A program made the translations under genes and the position numbers. The notes under the pieces are model-generated. The model saw only the letters and a list, made by a program, of their open reading frames with translations, was not told the DNA's origin and searched no databases. Positions 47,677 to 59,680 of a stretch of 64,000 bases of DNA are shown piece after piece (the first letter of the stretch is position 1; each line of letters begins with the position of its first letter). This DNA is from Tethya wilhelma (taxonomy: Eukaryota > Porifera > Demospongiae > Tethyida > Tethyidae), in assembly GCA_964030475.1 (NCBI GenBank), contig CAXIPT010000004.1, forward strand, positions 538,379 through 602,378. The letters are read 5' to 3'.

Positions 47677-48165
47677 CTATAATAATTGGAGTGGGGCTCG
47701 CTTCGCTCACCCACTCCTTGTTCGTGTATGTTTATAGAATCAGTTACTATAACTCAAACAATAGTAAGATAAAATTGATGAGCAAAGCTATTGTGTAAAT
47801 ATTCTTCTGTGGTCAGTTGGCTTAGGACAACCTTTGCAGTTGAAGCAACTCACAACAATCACATCAATACTGGCATAAGCAGTTGGAAACTCAAAGGGAA
47901 GCAATGCTGCATACTGCTTATAGTGCTACATGCAGGAGTACGTCATATTTGGGAATCCCCTTCCCTAATAATTGAATGTGCATTTTTTTTTCTAATTATG
48001 CACTTTCATGATGCACTCCCTATTCTATAGCTGTTTACTCATAAAGTATTTACTAGAATCTGGGAAATTGCAATTGCTAACTGTACGTACTGAGCTACAC
48101 AATCAAAATTTATCGTGCACGGCAGTACACCGGCTTACATATCTCAAACATAATACAAACATGTG

Positions 48166-51100
48166 CTAATTAACTATTATGCTACAGTCGAGTGTACTCA
48201 GTTGGATCAATACTTTGTTGATGTCATGAAGTTTAAGAGGAAACTTTGCACTGAGTTCTTTCATCATTGTGTTTAGTTCCATGGTGCTTGGTCTTGCCTT
48301 GCTGTCATCTTGAAGGCACTGGTGAATGAGAGGATAGAGGAAATGTTGGTTTCCAATCTTGGAGATACACTGCCTGCGTTTGTAGAGCTCAGATTCTCCT
48401 TTGGCTACGATAATATCTGGTACGTTTTGCCACGAGAATTCTGGAAACTCTTGTAAAGCGACAAACAAAGCTAGTACTCCAAATGAAAAGATGTCTAACT
48501 TTAGATTGTACTCTGGTTTATCTTGAAGAGCCTCTGGAGGCATGTAGCCAATGGTGCCAGGAAGTCTGGAAAGTTTTTGTGAACGTCTAGCCTCAACTAT
48601 TCTGGAAACTCCAAGGTCTGCAATCTTTGCTCGTAGGTTTGAAGTGAGAAGGATGTTGCCTGCTGTCAGATCACGATGAAGGATCGATCGGTTGTGAAGG
48701 TGAAGAAGACCATAGGTCACATCGACAAGAATGGAAAATCTGATTGAAAGAGGAATGAAAAATTTGTCCTTTTCGCACTTTTCCAAACACTTTTGGAGAT
48801 CCATTGGCAGACGCTCCATGACAAGAGTGAGATCGTACTTGTCTCGGCCATATCGTACCCCCATGAACTGTACGATGTTAGGATGTCGAATCTTACTCAT
48901 TAGAATGCACTCTCGACGAAACTTTTCCCTTATGGCTATTGTTTCTTCTCCTCCAACAGCTTCCTGTCCTCCCTCACCTAGGAGGATGTCTTGAACTCGT
49001 TTAGCGATGCACTGAATCCCGTCTATTTCAACAGCATAGACAGTTCCATAGCAACCAGATCCCATCTCCTTTCTAGCTGACAGAGGGTCCCGAAAGTAAA
49101 GTCTGTAGGGAGCTAGGTCATCAGCAGTAACCTAATAATATTATGAATACAGCACCATAAAACAAATGCTTTGCAAAAAATTATAGTCAAGGGAATGACT
49201 ATATGAAGAGTTTAACTCACTGGTGAAGTGCTTTCGTTCCTCTTCCTCAGTTCTTCACGGTGCCACTGAAGTTGAGATTGGTACTCTTGCACAGCAGCTC
49301 TGCTTCTTACCAAGTCTTCTTTAAACCTAGCAGCCTACATATGACCAAGATATAGTAAAAAAATTATAGAAATTATTTCTAATTGCTTTTGGGTTTATTG
49401 CTAACTAAATGAATGCAAAGTTTTCGTCTACCATTTCATGAATAAACAATGAATATAATATAGTTTCATACAAAAGACTGCCAATTATGTACCATTTATT
49501 CTGATTCTTTATCTCGCTGCTTTAATTCCTCTTCATGAAGCTGCTCTTGTTTCAGTAGTTGAACTTTGACCTGGTCTATCTCAGTTTTGGTTTCAGCCAA
49601 TTTATGAACAGTCTCTTCCACTTGTTGTCTGAAATGTTTCACTAGTTGGACCGTGTCTAGTGGGTCAATAGCAGTCTCTTCACTGTGATAAAACCCAGGA
49701 TGTTCAAGTAGTCGTTTGACTTGAACAACTTCTTCTTGGACTCTTTTAAGGTGTCCATTAAGAGTTGCTTTTTCAGTTAGTGCAATCTCAAGATTCTTTT
49801 CTTTTGTTTTCCGATCTTGGTCAATTTCATCAAGCTTTGCTGCAATAGTTTCTTTTGCTGTGGTCATAACATAAAGTTCATCTTTCATCTGGTCAAGCTG
49901 ATCGTTGAGTTGCATTTCACGCTGTTTAAACTCAGCATTCAAATACTTTGAAACTTCAAGTTCTTCGTTGAGTTCTGCAATGTATTGTGCAGTCTCATTT
50001 CTGACTGCTTCAAAGGTGTTTCTTTGCTGAATATTTTCTTTTTTTATCTCAGTAATCTGCTCATGTAAACTAGTTTGCATTTCCTGAAATGTATTTTTAA
50101 GCCGATCAATTTCGTTCTGTGATCGTGTTTTCTCTTCTTTCAGTGTTCCAATTTCTTTCTCTAAACATTTCTGTCTTTCTCGAAATGTTGCTTGTTCTTT
50201 CTGTTTTTCATCTTTAAGTTTCTGATAGTTCACTTTTAATTGAACTAGCTCTTCGGCATGACATTTAGCAGCTTCTTCGTAATCTTTTCTTTCCTTTTTA
50301 AAACCGTCTTTGTATTGAGATGCCTGCAAATATTTTTATGGTATAACAGAAAAATAAATAATTATAATAATCATCATAAGTATAGATGCATGCTAATGCA
50401 TGCACATAAATAATTGCATAGATATCGATTGAAAATTTTGTGCCATAAAACTTTTTTTACTTTTCCATTTTGACTGATTCAGGATATCAAAATTTTAATG
50501 GTCATGCATCATACATTTTTAATTTTCATATTATTTTTTAAACTGATTTCACCACTTGTGCATTGTAGTGGCTTATTCAAGTTTTTCAATGGTGAAAATT
50601 TCCCAATCTATGTATTATACATGAGGTATACGCTTGCAGTTCAAACGAAAAACTTACTTGGAGTTCAAGTTCACTTTGTAGCTCATCAATTGTTTTTCTT
50701 TTGGCAGCTATAAAAGAAGATGCTTGTTCTTTTACTTTGTCTAGTTGATCCTTCATCTGATCAAGACTTTGAAGCCATTCCACCATGGCACTCTCTGCAG
50801 GTTGCAATTGTTTATCTTTCTCAGCTAATTTAGTGTGAAGTTCAGCTAGTTTGTCTTGCAATTCTTTTACCTGTTCATCTCTCTCAGCTAACTTAGCTTG
50901 CAATGTTTCATTCTTTTGTTGAGTTCCTTTCAATGTTTTTGCACTTGTTATAGCAGCTATTTGTCTAGTTGTACAATCAATTGTAAGCTTCAGATTCTTC
51001 TCTCCTTCTTTCTTGACCTCAGCTAATCTTTCTTCCATTTCTTTCTTGTGCTTATCAGTAGCTTCAGCCAAAATCCTCTCAATTTCTAGCCTTCTCTGTT

Positions 51101-52550
51101 CTTCACTCTCAGCTCTAACTCTATCTATTTGTTCCATACTCTCCTGACGAAGTCTTTGGATAGTGTCTTCTGCTTCACTCTGTCTTCGTACCAGATCAAT
51201 ACGCTCTCTCTGCAACCTTTCATACTCTGACTCATCTCCTGATTTGGTCTTCAAATCTACAGTTGTACCGTAACGGCAGTTATTATCTTCTACACTAGCA
51301 TCTGGTGTTACATCCCTATCATGGGGAAAAGGACTTTTCTTGCCTACAGAGAACAGATCATCATTTTGCCAAGATCCTGTTTCTGTCTTCAGAGTTTCCT
51401 GATGGTTTGTTGGTGTTGCAGCAGCTGAGCTTGAAGGACTCAGAGTGTCTGTTGGTGATGTCAGCTGCTGGTCATGTGACTCTTTTCTTGGTATATGAAG
51501 ATCCTGTGATAGCATATGGATTTAAGTGGGTGTAATATTATGCATGTACAATTCATAATAGTACCTTAATACTGAATTTTCATAGGTATACTTAAAATTA
51601 CGTTAATTACACAGCCTAACAATAAGCAGGTATAAACTTTGTGTTTTTAATCACGCAGTTTATTACTCAGTCTGTCACTGACTGAAAAATGACTATAACT
51701 ATGTGCTGCAATGCATGCCCCCACGCATGCAGACTATAAAAATTTGTCAACTTGAAATTTTCCCAAATTACAGTCTGCATGTAAATGACATATATAGGCC
51801 ATCATGTTTTCCCATAGTATGTTGCCTATGTATATCCTATGTATATGTATGTATATATATGTATGTATATGTATATATATGTGTGATAAACTTATTATGA
51901 GTTATGATTATATTTGACTACACATCACTAACTTAGCCATCATGGTTGAGACCCACCCATGCATGCATGCATGTGAACATTAAGTATCATACCAATTTAA
52001 GAGTTGTGTCGACATCATGAGAGGTATGCGTTGATGGGTACTTTACAGACGATGGTTCAAATTTGTAATCTTCCAGTGGAATGATCATTCGAGACTCTAT
52101 CAACTGAGGAATGTCTTCAAATGATGAGTAAATATCTAATTTTGAAGCTGTTCGTTTCTGTAAAGGAGACGCCGTGGCACTTTCAGTTTGAGGAGATGAA
52201 GTTAGACTTTTTGCACTTCCAGTACTTGTCTTCCTTACACCAGATTTATCTTTGTCCTTATTCTTCTTGAAAGGGTTTGTTAGTTTGCCACCAATTGAAT
52301 GTAATCGACCCTTCTTCTTCCTCAAGGAACTGATACTTGCTCCATCTTCAAAATTTCCATCTTCTAGCCCTCCTTGTTGAGACTCTTCAAGGCCTAGGGA
52401 TGTACGGTCCTCAGCTGCAGAGAGAGGTGGACTGACACGAGACAATGGAGTTGCTCCTCCTTCTCCTACAGGTACTTCACTTCCATGATCCATTGTTTTG
52501 TGTCGATCCTTTCTTTTGTCTTTCTTTGTCTTAGGCTTGCCTCCACCCAT
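48166..52550 (-). CDS. Coiled-coil / TKL-like kinase locus with an internal stop before the kinase exons
   Basis: Exons: 52550-51993 (start MGGGKPKTKKDKRKDR, Lys/Ser-rich), 51503-50658 and 50323-49496 (long coiled coil), then 49334-49221 and 49131-48166. Exon 3 contains YKDGFKKERKDYE, loosely UBAN-like (D-x-F-x-x-E-R-x-x-x-E). It ends with a TAA at 49496-49498, six nt before a GTACAT donor-like site. The next exon (AARFKEDLVRS to EELRKRNESTSP) and the kinase exon are open and in the usual phase 0. The kinase has GSGCYGTVYAV, CIAKRV, HRDLTAGN, DLG and PPE, and an altered tail (LSTLDCSIIVN). Either exon 3 is skipped or spliced elsewhere, giving a kinase, or two products exist: a 743-residue coiled-coil protein and a full kinase form. 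The coding exons are sure; their linkage is not. Confidence 0.7.
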
Positions 52551-53150
52551 GATGATGACAGCTAGTCTGTGAAGAGTATAGGCTATATAGTACGTGATAA
52601 CACTAGTCTTTCTTGATAAGTCAGCTATAGTACAAGTACTAGTCAGTTGATGATGACCATGTCACCGTAATACATTAGACAATTACTACAATGAATGATT
52701 AATTTGTGGGAAGGTTTTGGAATTCCCCTGCTTGCAATGCCTTGCATAATATAATTACTATCATACACGCCTGGCTTGATACTCATGCGTCCTTAATTAA
52801 GGTTACGGGGTACATTCCGTTATGAATATTTAATGAGCAAGAATAAAAAGTTTCTTTTTGGCAAATTACTGCAGCAATTTCCTGCCAAATTTTAAACAAC
52901 AGTATAGACAGTTATTCTTTTTAACTTTCAGGCCTAAACAGCGAAAAGACAACCTTAGCAGGCTTACTACACTCAGAGATACCAACAGAAAGAGTAGCCA
53001 AAATTTTTGGCGTCAGTTTATTTCAAGAGGCAACGTTCCAGATCGACTATGGGAGCGTTAGACGCTTATTTCCAACTCTCTGCAGGGCCAGATCTATTCG
53101 GTAATTAACAGGAAACAAAATTATAGTAGAAAAGATAATTGACTGACTTC

Positions 53151-53154
<4 letters not shown>

Positions 53155-53184
<30 letters not shown>

Positions 53185-53185
53185 N
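53155..53185. repeat. CA microsatellite ending at a gap base
   Basis: (CA)n followed by a single n at 53185, then directly by a half foldback element. Sequence may be missing here. The stretch 52551-53154 shows no gene. Confidence 0.85.
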
Positions 53186-53293
53186 TAAAAATGAAGTAGT
53201 CATGTGCCGAAATTGAGACATGCCTTGTTCCAATACTTTTTACCGCACTGCCCATTCCTACACTACTTATTTTTTGAAATTTTTACTACTTGT
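53186..53293. mobile_element. Half copy of the foldback element (one arm)
   Basis: A single right-type arm, from AAAAATGAAGTAGTCATGTG to TTTTTACTACTTGT, near-identical to the arm at 37742-37850. The other arm and the right part are absent; the gap base precedes it. It begins 12 nt past the donor of exon 53634-53305. Confidence 0.8.
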
Positions 53294-53304
53294 ATAATTT
53301 ATAC

Positions 53305-54146
53305 CTCAGCTCCTAATGCTTCTTCTTTCAGTTGGAAAACTTTTCGACTCTGATTTTTAGAGTGTTCTTTAAGTACGATAAGTTGACTCTCAAGTTCACG
53401 AACTCGCTGTTTTAAATGATCAGTTTCACTCTCAGAATGATCATCACCCTCACTCTCTTTCTTTACAGGACGTGATTTGATGTGAGCCTTTCTTTTTTCC
53501 AATTCACTTCCCACTTGTCGTACCTGATCTCGGAGGACAAGTATTTCTTGATTTGCTCTGCTTAGTTTGTCTTCCATTTCTCGTTTCTCCAAGGCTAAAT
53601 GTGATGGAGTCACATGATCATTGTCAGGTATAATCTGTAAACATATGAATCAAAAATTTCAAAATTTTGCAGTGAGTACAATAACTAGCAGCAAAAAGAC
53701 CTCTACTTTCAAACAACAATTTGACTTACTATAGCTGTGGGTCCACATTCTGAGTGATCAACATCCACCCAGTCGTACGCACCCGGATGAAGATCACGAT
53801 GCTTGTCATGTTCCATAGGTCCTAAATTATCACTAGTACTGTCTTCAGGTAAGTCAAATGACTGTTGAGGTTTAGGAAGGTTCCCACCTGCAGTTGGTTG
53901 ACAATCTATCTCAGCTGGAGGTTGTTGTTCAGGTCTTGCTTGAGCAGGTTTCTTCCTTGATTGATTTGGGGCGGGTGATTTCGGTGGACCAAAAAACCCA
54001 CCAAACATCTTTCCTAGCCTAAAGCTACTTCCTCTTGGACGAGTCCCTTTCTCTGAGTCTGGATTTCCAGGAACACTCTCTTTGTCTTTGTCTTTTGGCT
54101 GACAGTTTTCGGGCCCGGGTGCTATTCGCTGAAAGTATGCAGCCAT
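53305..54146 (-). pseudogene. NEMO-like gene, only the first two exons
   Basis: Exons 54146-53730 (MAAYFQRIAPGPENCQ, then FRLGKMFGGFFGPPKSPAPNQ and WVDVDHSECGPTA) and 53634-53305 (coiled coil from EKREMEDKLSRANQEI to FQLKEEALGAE) match exons 1 and 2 of the genes at 47218 and 59443 throughout, with intact splice sites and phase 0. After the second donor there is only a half foldback element, a CA run and a gap, then 600 nt without coding signs before the next gene. The UBAN and zinc-finger exons are missing, by deletion or assembly collapse. It could also splice into exon 51503 of the next gene, which is phase 0, but that gene has its own start exon. It lies 827 nt downstream of the NEMO-like gene ending at 54973. 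Confidence 0.7.
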
Positions 54147-54391
54147 TTTGCCACGCCCCCTAATTTAATTATTTCCACTGGAAAAGAAGGTACATCATGA
54201 TTCGTCTACAGATTTACTACTCAGTTGTCTGCCATGGTATGATCATGCTTTTATTATAAATTATATTGTTGTACAGGTCTGCTTGATTAAGAGCTATGCG
54301 GAAGAAAGTGCATGCAGAACAAAGGTTGTAGTTTCTTCTATCCACTAGCAAAGTATCAAGGACTATAATTAATTATTGGAAATCTTTAGTC

Positions 54392-54412
54392 TTGCTAGCC
54401 AGACTCTTTACA
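54392..54412. repeat. Diverged single arm of the hairpin element
   Basis: GTCTTGCTAGCCAGACTCTTT resembles one arm of the hairpin at 35564-35615. It is the only structured sequence I noticed in the gene-free stretch 54147-54972, which is otherwise AT-rich. Confidence 0.4.
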
Positions 54413-54972
54413 AGAAAATGAATTGGAAGATCGATCGAGTTTGAGGTGCTAGTGAGACCATGTTTTTGACTTCATTTCAATTATCATGTTTGTTTCACTA
54501 TATTATATTTGATTATTTAACCACAAGCCTATCATTATAATTAACCACATTAATTTAATTCATACCATGCACCTTCTTAACTTCTTCATGGACACAACAT
54601 AATATATCATACGTTTCATCCTTAACCACTTGTTTATAGTGATAATTTCATATTAAATATCAATATTAATCATAATTTATTACTCTGTGCGAGGCACTAA
54701 ATTAAACCTGCACTGTGTGTATCTCTAGTAACAAATTTTGATATATAAACACTTACAGCTAGTGACCATGGATCATAAATCTACAGTTATGTATAAACAG
54801 TGAGTAACTAAAATAAATCGATTCTGCATTAGACATAAAGAACCAGGCTACACACACACAAAATCAAAAATAAATTATAAAAACTGCACAGTATTCTTGT
54901 CACAGATTTAGAATACTACAACTCAGACAGTGACTTCCTTTTCGTACTAGTACTACAGTTTACACTGAAGAC

Positions 54973-56278
54973 CTATATAGTACAAGAAGCAACATGGCAT
55001 CGATACTTTTGTATCTCTCCGATCTTAAATCCTCGACGACACATCTGACAGATAAGGTTAGGATCTATGGGTGCACCATGATCCATCGACTCCAACCCAC
55101 TTCTCTTGGCCAATTGAGCTACTTCTTCAGTACTATTCTTGACCAATGATTCTTGTCCTTCAGTTGCTGCAGCAGTTCCTTCAGTTGAGACAATTTCTTG
55201 TGCGGATTGGCCACTTAGGTTTAGAGGATGAGGTTGAGGTTGGTTTGGAAATTGCGGACTTGCTGGACTCTCATGCTCAGATTCAGTGTAAGGTACAGGC
55301 TGGTTACTCGCACTATCTTGGAATAACTGTAAAAAAGTTGGTTGTCTCTTTCTAGGAGGAGGAGGAGGAGAAATGTTGTGTTGTCTCAAAATAGCCTTCA
55401 GCTGGTCATTGTGTCTGAACAACACCTGTATAGTGGAATATCAGACTTACACTTAGTCTAGTACAATAACAAGGTTAAGCACTAGCTCTTTTGTTATTTG
55501 ACCTTTGTGTTGTAATTTGAGTCTCCACATCACGTTCAGGAAAGCTTGACAAATTATTATCATACTACATGTATTGCACATGCTCTCCCCATGAATGGAA
55601 ATTAATAAGAATGCCTGCATATACATAGTTTACATACACAAACTTACTTCATTTTCATCATGTAGTTGCTTATATCTTCCTATAAATTGCTGCCTTTCAG
55701 CTCCATATTTTCCCATTGTGATTTGTGCCTAACAAAAGTTTATATGATGGACGTAAGAATATTATAATAATACAAAACTTGTTTCATGCAAGGATATCTA
55801 AAACTCACTTGTGATTCAGTTTCTTTATCTGTCTGGTCTTGGAGCTGACGTTGGTCTTCTGTGGGGTCATTAGATTTTGAAGTAGGGGGTAAGATTGGCT
55901 GAGCCTGGATTAAAATTTGTTGATAGAGTTAAATATAAATTGCCAGTGAAACACAATGACATCATACCACGTTCACAGCTGGCTCAGGAAGGGTTGAAGG
56001 ATCTACAGGTTGACTAGATTCTGTGTCACAAGTCAAGATTGGCTGAACATTCTATTGTAAACAAAAAAATTTAAAGTTGAAACTGCACACACACATTATA
56101 GTTGCATGACCCTTAAGTAGGGGGCACTCGATGCATGGTCAAGTGCCGCACTCTTACGGGCATTCAACTAGTTTGTTTGCCATTAACCCCCATGCAGTGA
56201 CCACTAGTGTCACCTCCACCCAGCCAGTATAACTGGCAATTAGCCTATAAAAACTTTCAAATTGGTTGCTAGGTAATG

Positions 56279-56316
<38 letters not shown>

Positions 56317-59300
56317 CTCTCTGCTCTCGTACTTGCACTGCCTGCTGCTGAAGCTGATACTCCTGTTCTTTTTGAAGTTTGTACTGCTTCTGTTGCTCTC
56401 GTTCCAGCATCTGTTTTTGATACAGTGCCTCAAATTCATTCTCACTTGAACCTTGTTGAGCTGGGTATTGTGAATCTGAAACCATTTGCTGACCAGGACC
56501 CCCAGTGTAGCCTGGCTGTGGTTGAAAACCCTGCTGTGGTTGGTGAAATTGGTCTATATGGACATAATCATTCATTCCGTGTGGACCTACTGGACCAGGA
56601 GGAGCAGTACGTACTTGAGGGGGTAGGACAGTTCCAGGATTAACTTGGCCACAAGGTTGAGTAGCAGGTTCATATTGTAGCATCTGGTCTGCAACAGTGA
56701 GAGGTTGTCCCAGGTGATAATTGTTAGCAGCTGGCACTGTATTAGCAGACACATGAGGGAGGGGAGTGCTCTGACTGGGAAATGGTTCGTTGGTAGGACC
56801 AGGAGGAGTTGGTGATGGTAGATAGTCTGGACCAACAGGTCCTTTGGACGGTTGTCTTGGACTGGCTGAGTCAGTTGTGACATCATCAAAGTCAGCAGTA
56901 GCTCTCAGAGGTAGGTTAGGGGTGTTTCTCACAGCAACTACATGAACATTTGTTGGGAACTGCCAACTTAGTGTGTCTGTCATCTGGAGCTGGTGGTTGA
57001 CTAGTGAGGGATCATCAGGAGTGGTGGCAATCTTCTGATGTTGTTTGTCCTAATATTTAAAGCAGAATGTCAATTAATTCACTGTAGGAGGGACATGGTA
57101 CCTGGAGTTCCAAAATAGCTTTCAATGCCTTTACTTGTAACTCCAATTCCTTATTTAGATTCTCTAATCGCTGCATGAAGATCATGAGATTGAACCGATT
57201 ACAATAGCACATGTGTAATAACCCTCTTACTTACTTGGTATCTGTCACCCCACCTTGCTAACTCTTTGGTCTTTTCCTATACATTTGACATATACATACA
57301 TGTACTAGCTGTAACATTGCCACATGCACAGCAAAAGATGCATACCTGAAGTTCAATACTAGCATCATTGTAGAGCTGTTCAACTCTGGCTAGATTTTGA
57401 GCATCAACACTCTCTTGAGGAGGTGGTACTTCTGGAGCTGTTGCACCTGAGTCTTTCTTCTTTTGCTTCTTCTTTGACTTGCTAGCATCTTCTTCTAACT
57501 TAGCCACTTTCTTTTTTAGCTTATCAATCTCACCATTCTACACAACCAAAATTGTACCAGTATTTCTTGAAACAATATTACTGGTGCACACAAATGATGC
57601 AATACCTTTTCTTCAAGTTTCTTCATCAAGTCTTTCCCTTGTGTCTCCTTCACCGGGAGGTCATCATGGGAGGACATCAGTTGAGTCACATATTGCTCTG
57701 CTTCTTGCAACTGGGTTTTCAGTTTTACTGCTTCCTCACGCCAAAAACTGTCAGTTCCTTCCTTAGCTTTCTTTTCCCTAAGCTTCTCATTCAATGCTCA
57801 GTTCAACACTAGCCAGTGTAGCCTTGCGGTTTTTCAGCTCCTTGTTAGCATGCTCAAGTTCTTTCCTAGCATCCTCAGCTTCCTGTTGAGCTATGGCCAG
57901 CTGTCGATGGTATTCTGCCTCCTCTTCAGTATAAAGTTCTTCTTGATGAGCCAGTTTCTTCTCCATGTCAGCTAGCTTGCTGTGAGCTGCTTCTCTATCT
58001 CTTCTCTCATCAGCAAACTCAGTTTCAAAGACCATAACCTAGTGATTGTATGCAGCTAATTTGATCATCATACAGATGGTGTGTACTATTAAGAAAAAAA
58101 CCTACATCATATAGTGACACACACACACACATGATGGTACATGAATGAACATCACGACTACACATGTACCTGGGCTTGAGTAGTGTCCAGCTGGTCTTTC
58201 AGAGAAGCGTTTTCATTTTCTAGTTTATAGTTTCCTCTTCTGATTTCATTAGCTTCTTCAATAGACTCAGACATTTTCTGTAATTGAGCTCGGAGCTCTT
58301 CATTCTCTACTGCTGCACGAAATGCTTCCTCTTTGCTCCATACAAGCTCCTTGTTAATGGCTTCCTTGTATTTCGTAACTGTTTCCAATTCGGAGAGAAC
58401 CTTACCCAATCTTTTCTGTAAATTTTGTTGCCGTTCCTAAATTGTGTTAGTGTGGCAGAAATAATTATTGCACTGAATATCATGATACTATATATAATAA
58501 TTATAAGTACCTCTAAGTCTTCAATCACGCCTTCATAAGACTTTATTGTGTCTTCTTGCATCTGAAGAATGAACATGTACAGTGCGGTATCTTAAATCAA
58601 GCACGGCTATAGTGATTAAATAACTCTATACCTCAGCTCCTAATGCCTCTTCTTTCAATTGAAAAACTGTTCGACTATGACTTTTGGAGTGACTCTCAAG
58701 CTCACCAACTCGCTGCTTTAAGTGATCATTTTCACTTTCAGAATAATGGTCACCCTCACTCTCTTTCTTAGCAGAATGTGATTTGATGTGAGCCTTTCTC
58801 TCTTCCAATTCACTTCCCACTTGCCGTACCTGATCTCGGAGGACAAGTATTTCTTGATTTGCTCTGCTCAGTTTATCTTCTATTTCTCGTTTCTCTGACG
58901 GTGATGGTGTCACATGATCCGCAGTTTCACTGTCAGGTACAATCTGTAAACATATGAACCAAAATCTCAAAATAAATGTCCCTGGCAGGCTGAGTAGAAT
59001 AACTAGCAGAAAGTAGACCTCTATACTTAGATACATTTCAAACAACATTTTGACATACGTACCTTTGCTGTGGCCGCGGGCGCACATTCTGAGTCATCAA
59101 CATCCACCCAGTGGTCCTGGTGAAGAGCACAATGTTTGTGTTCCATAGACCCTAAATCACTCGTGCTGTCTTCAGGTATTAAGTTAAACGACTGTTGAAG
59201 TCTTGGACCGTGACTAACTATCACAGTTGGAGGTTGTTGTGCTTGAACAGGTTCAATCTTCCTTGGTTGCTTTGGAGAGGGTGGTTTCTGTGCGGGACCA

Positions 59301-59443
59301 AAAAACCCACCAAACATTTTCCCTAGCCTAAAGCTGCTCCCTCTTGGACGAGTCCCTTTCTCTGAGTCTAACTTTGTAAGTCTATCAGGACCACTCTCCT
59401 GGTCTTTGGCTTCAGATTGGCCGATTCGATGAAAGTAGGCCAT
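54973..59443 (-). CDS. NEMO-like UBAN / Pro-rich / zinc-finger gene with a 4-nt frameshift
   Basis: Thirteen exons: 59443-59063, 58943-58632, 58561-58511, 58436-58170, 58038-57606, 57537-57346, 57276-57235, 57170-57102, 57049-56318, 56051-55971, 55904-55809, 55728-55648, 55425-54973. Order of parts: MAYFHRI start, FGGFFGP block, coiled coils, UBAN core EFADERRDRE, coiled coil, Pro/Gln-rich exon, then C-terminal zinc finger CQMCRRGF...RCHVASC. This is the NEMO layout (coiled coil, UBAN, Pro-rich, zinc finger), in a protein of about 1061 residues, far longer than vertebrate NEMO. The UBAN exon is 433 nt against 429 nt in the paralogue at 45693; four extra nt near 57798-57802 shift the frame after LASVE, and translation would stop after about 420 residues. 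Either the tail is lost or this is a sequence error. All other junctions keep phase 0. A CA run starts at donor 56318. Confidence 0.78.
56283..56317. repeat. CA microsatellite at the donor of the Pro-rich exon
   Basis: (CA)n on the plus strand; on the minus strand it forms the start of the intron after exon 57049-56318. Confidence 0.85.
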
Positions 59444-59680
59444 TATATATTGACTATTTTACGTAGTAAGTCACTATTAAACTTTTTACCACACCCACAT
59501 TATTTACTTTAGTTTATAAGCCTTGATAATATTCAAGTTAGTAATTAACAGTGAGCAATTGAACTAGGAGGAATAGATATATACTACACACATGACATTG
59601 TACAAAAAAAATTAAAATTAATATTTAATACACTTTAATCTAGCATGCAGAATACAAACAACAACCAGCCTAGCATTCCA

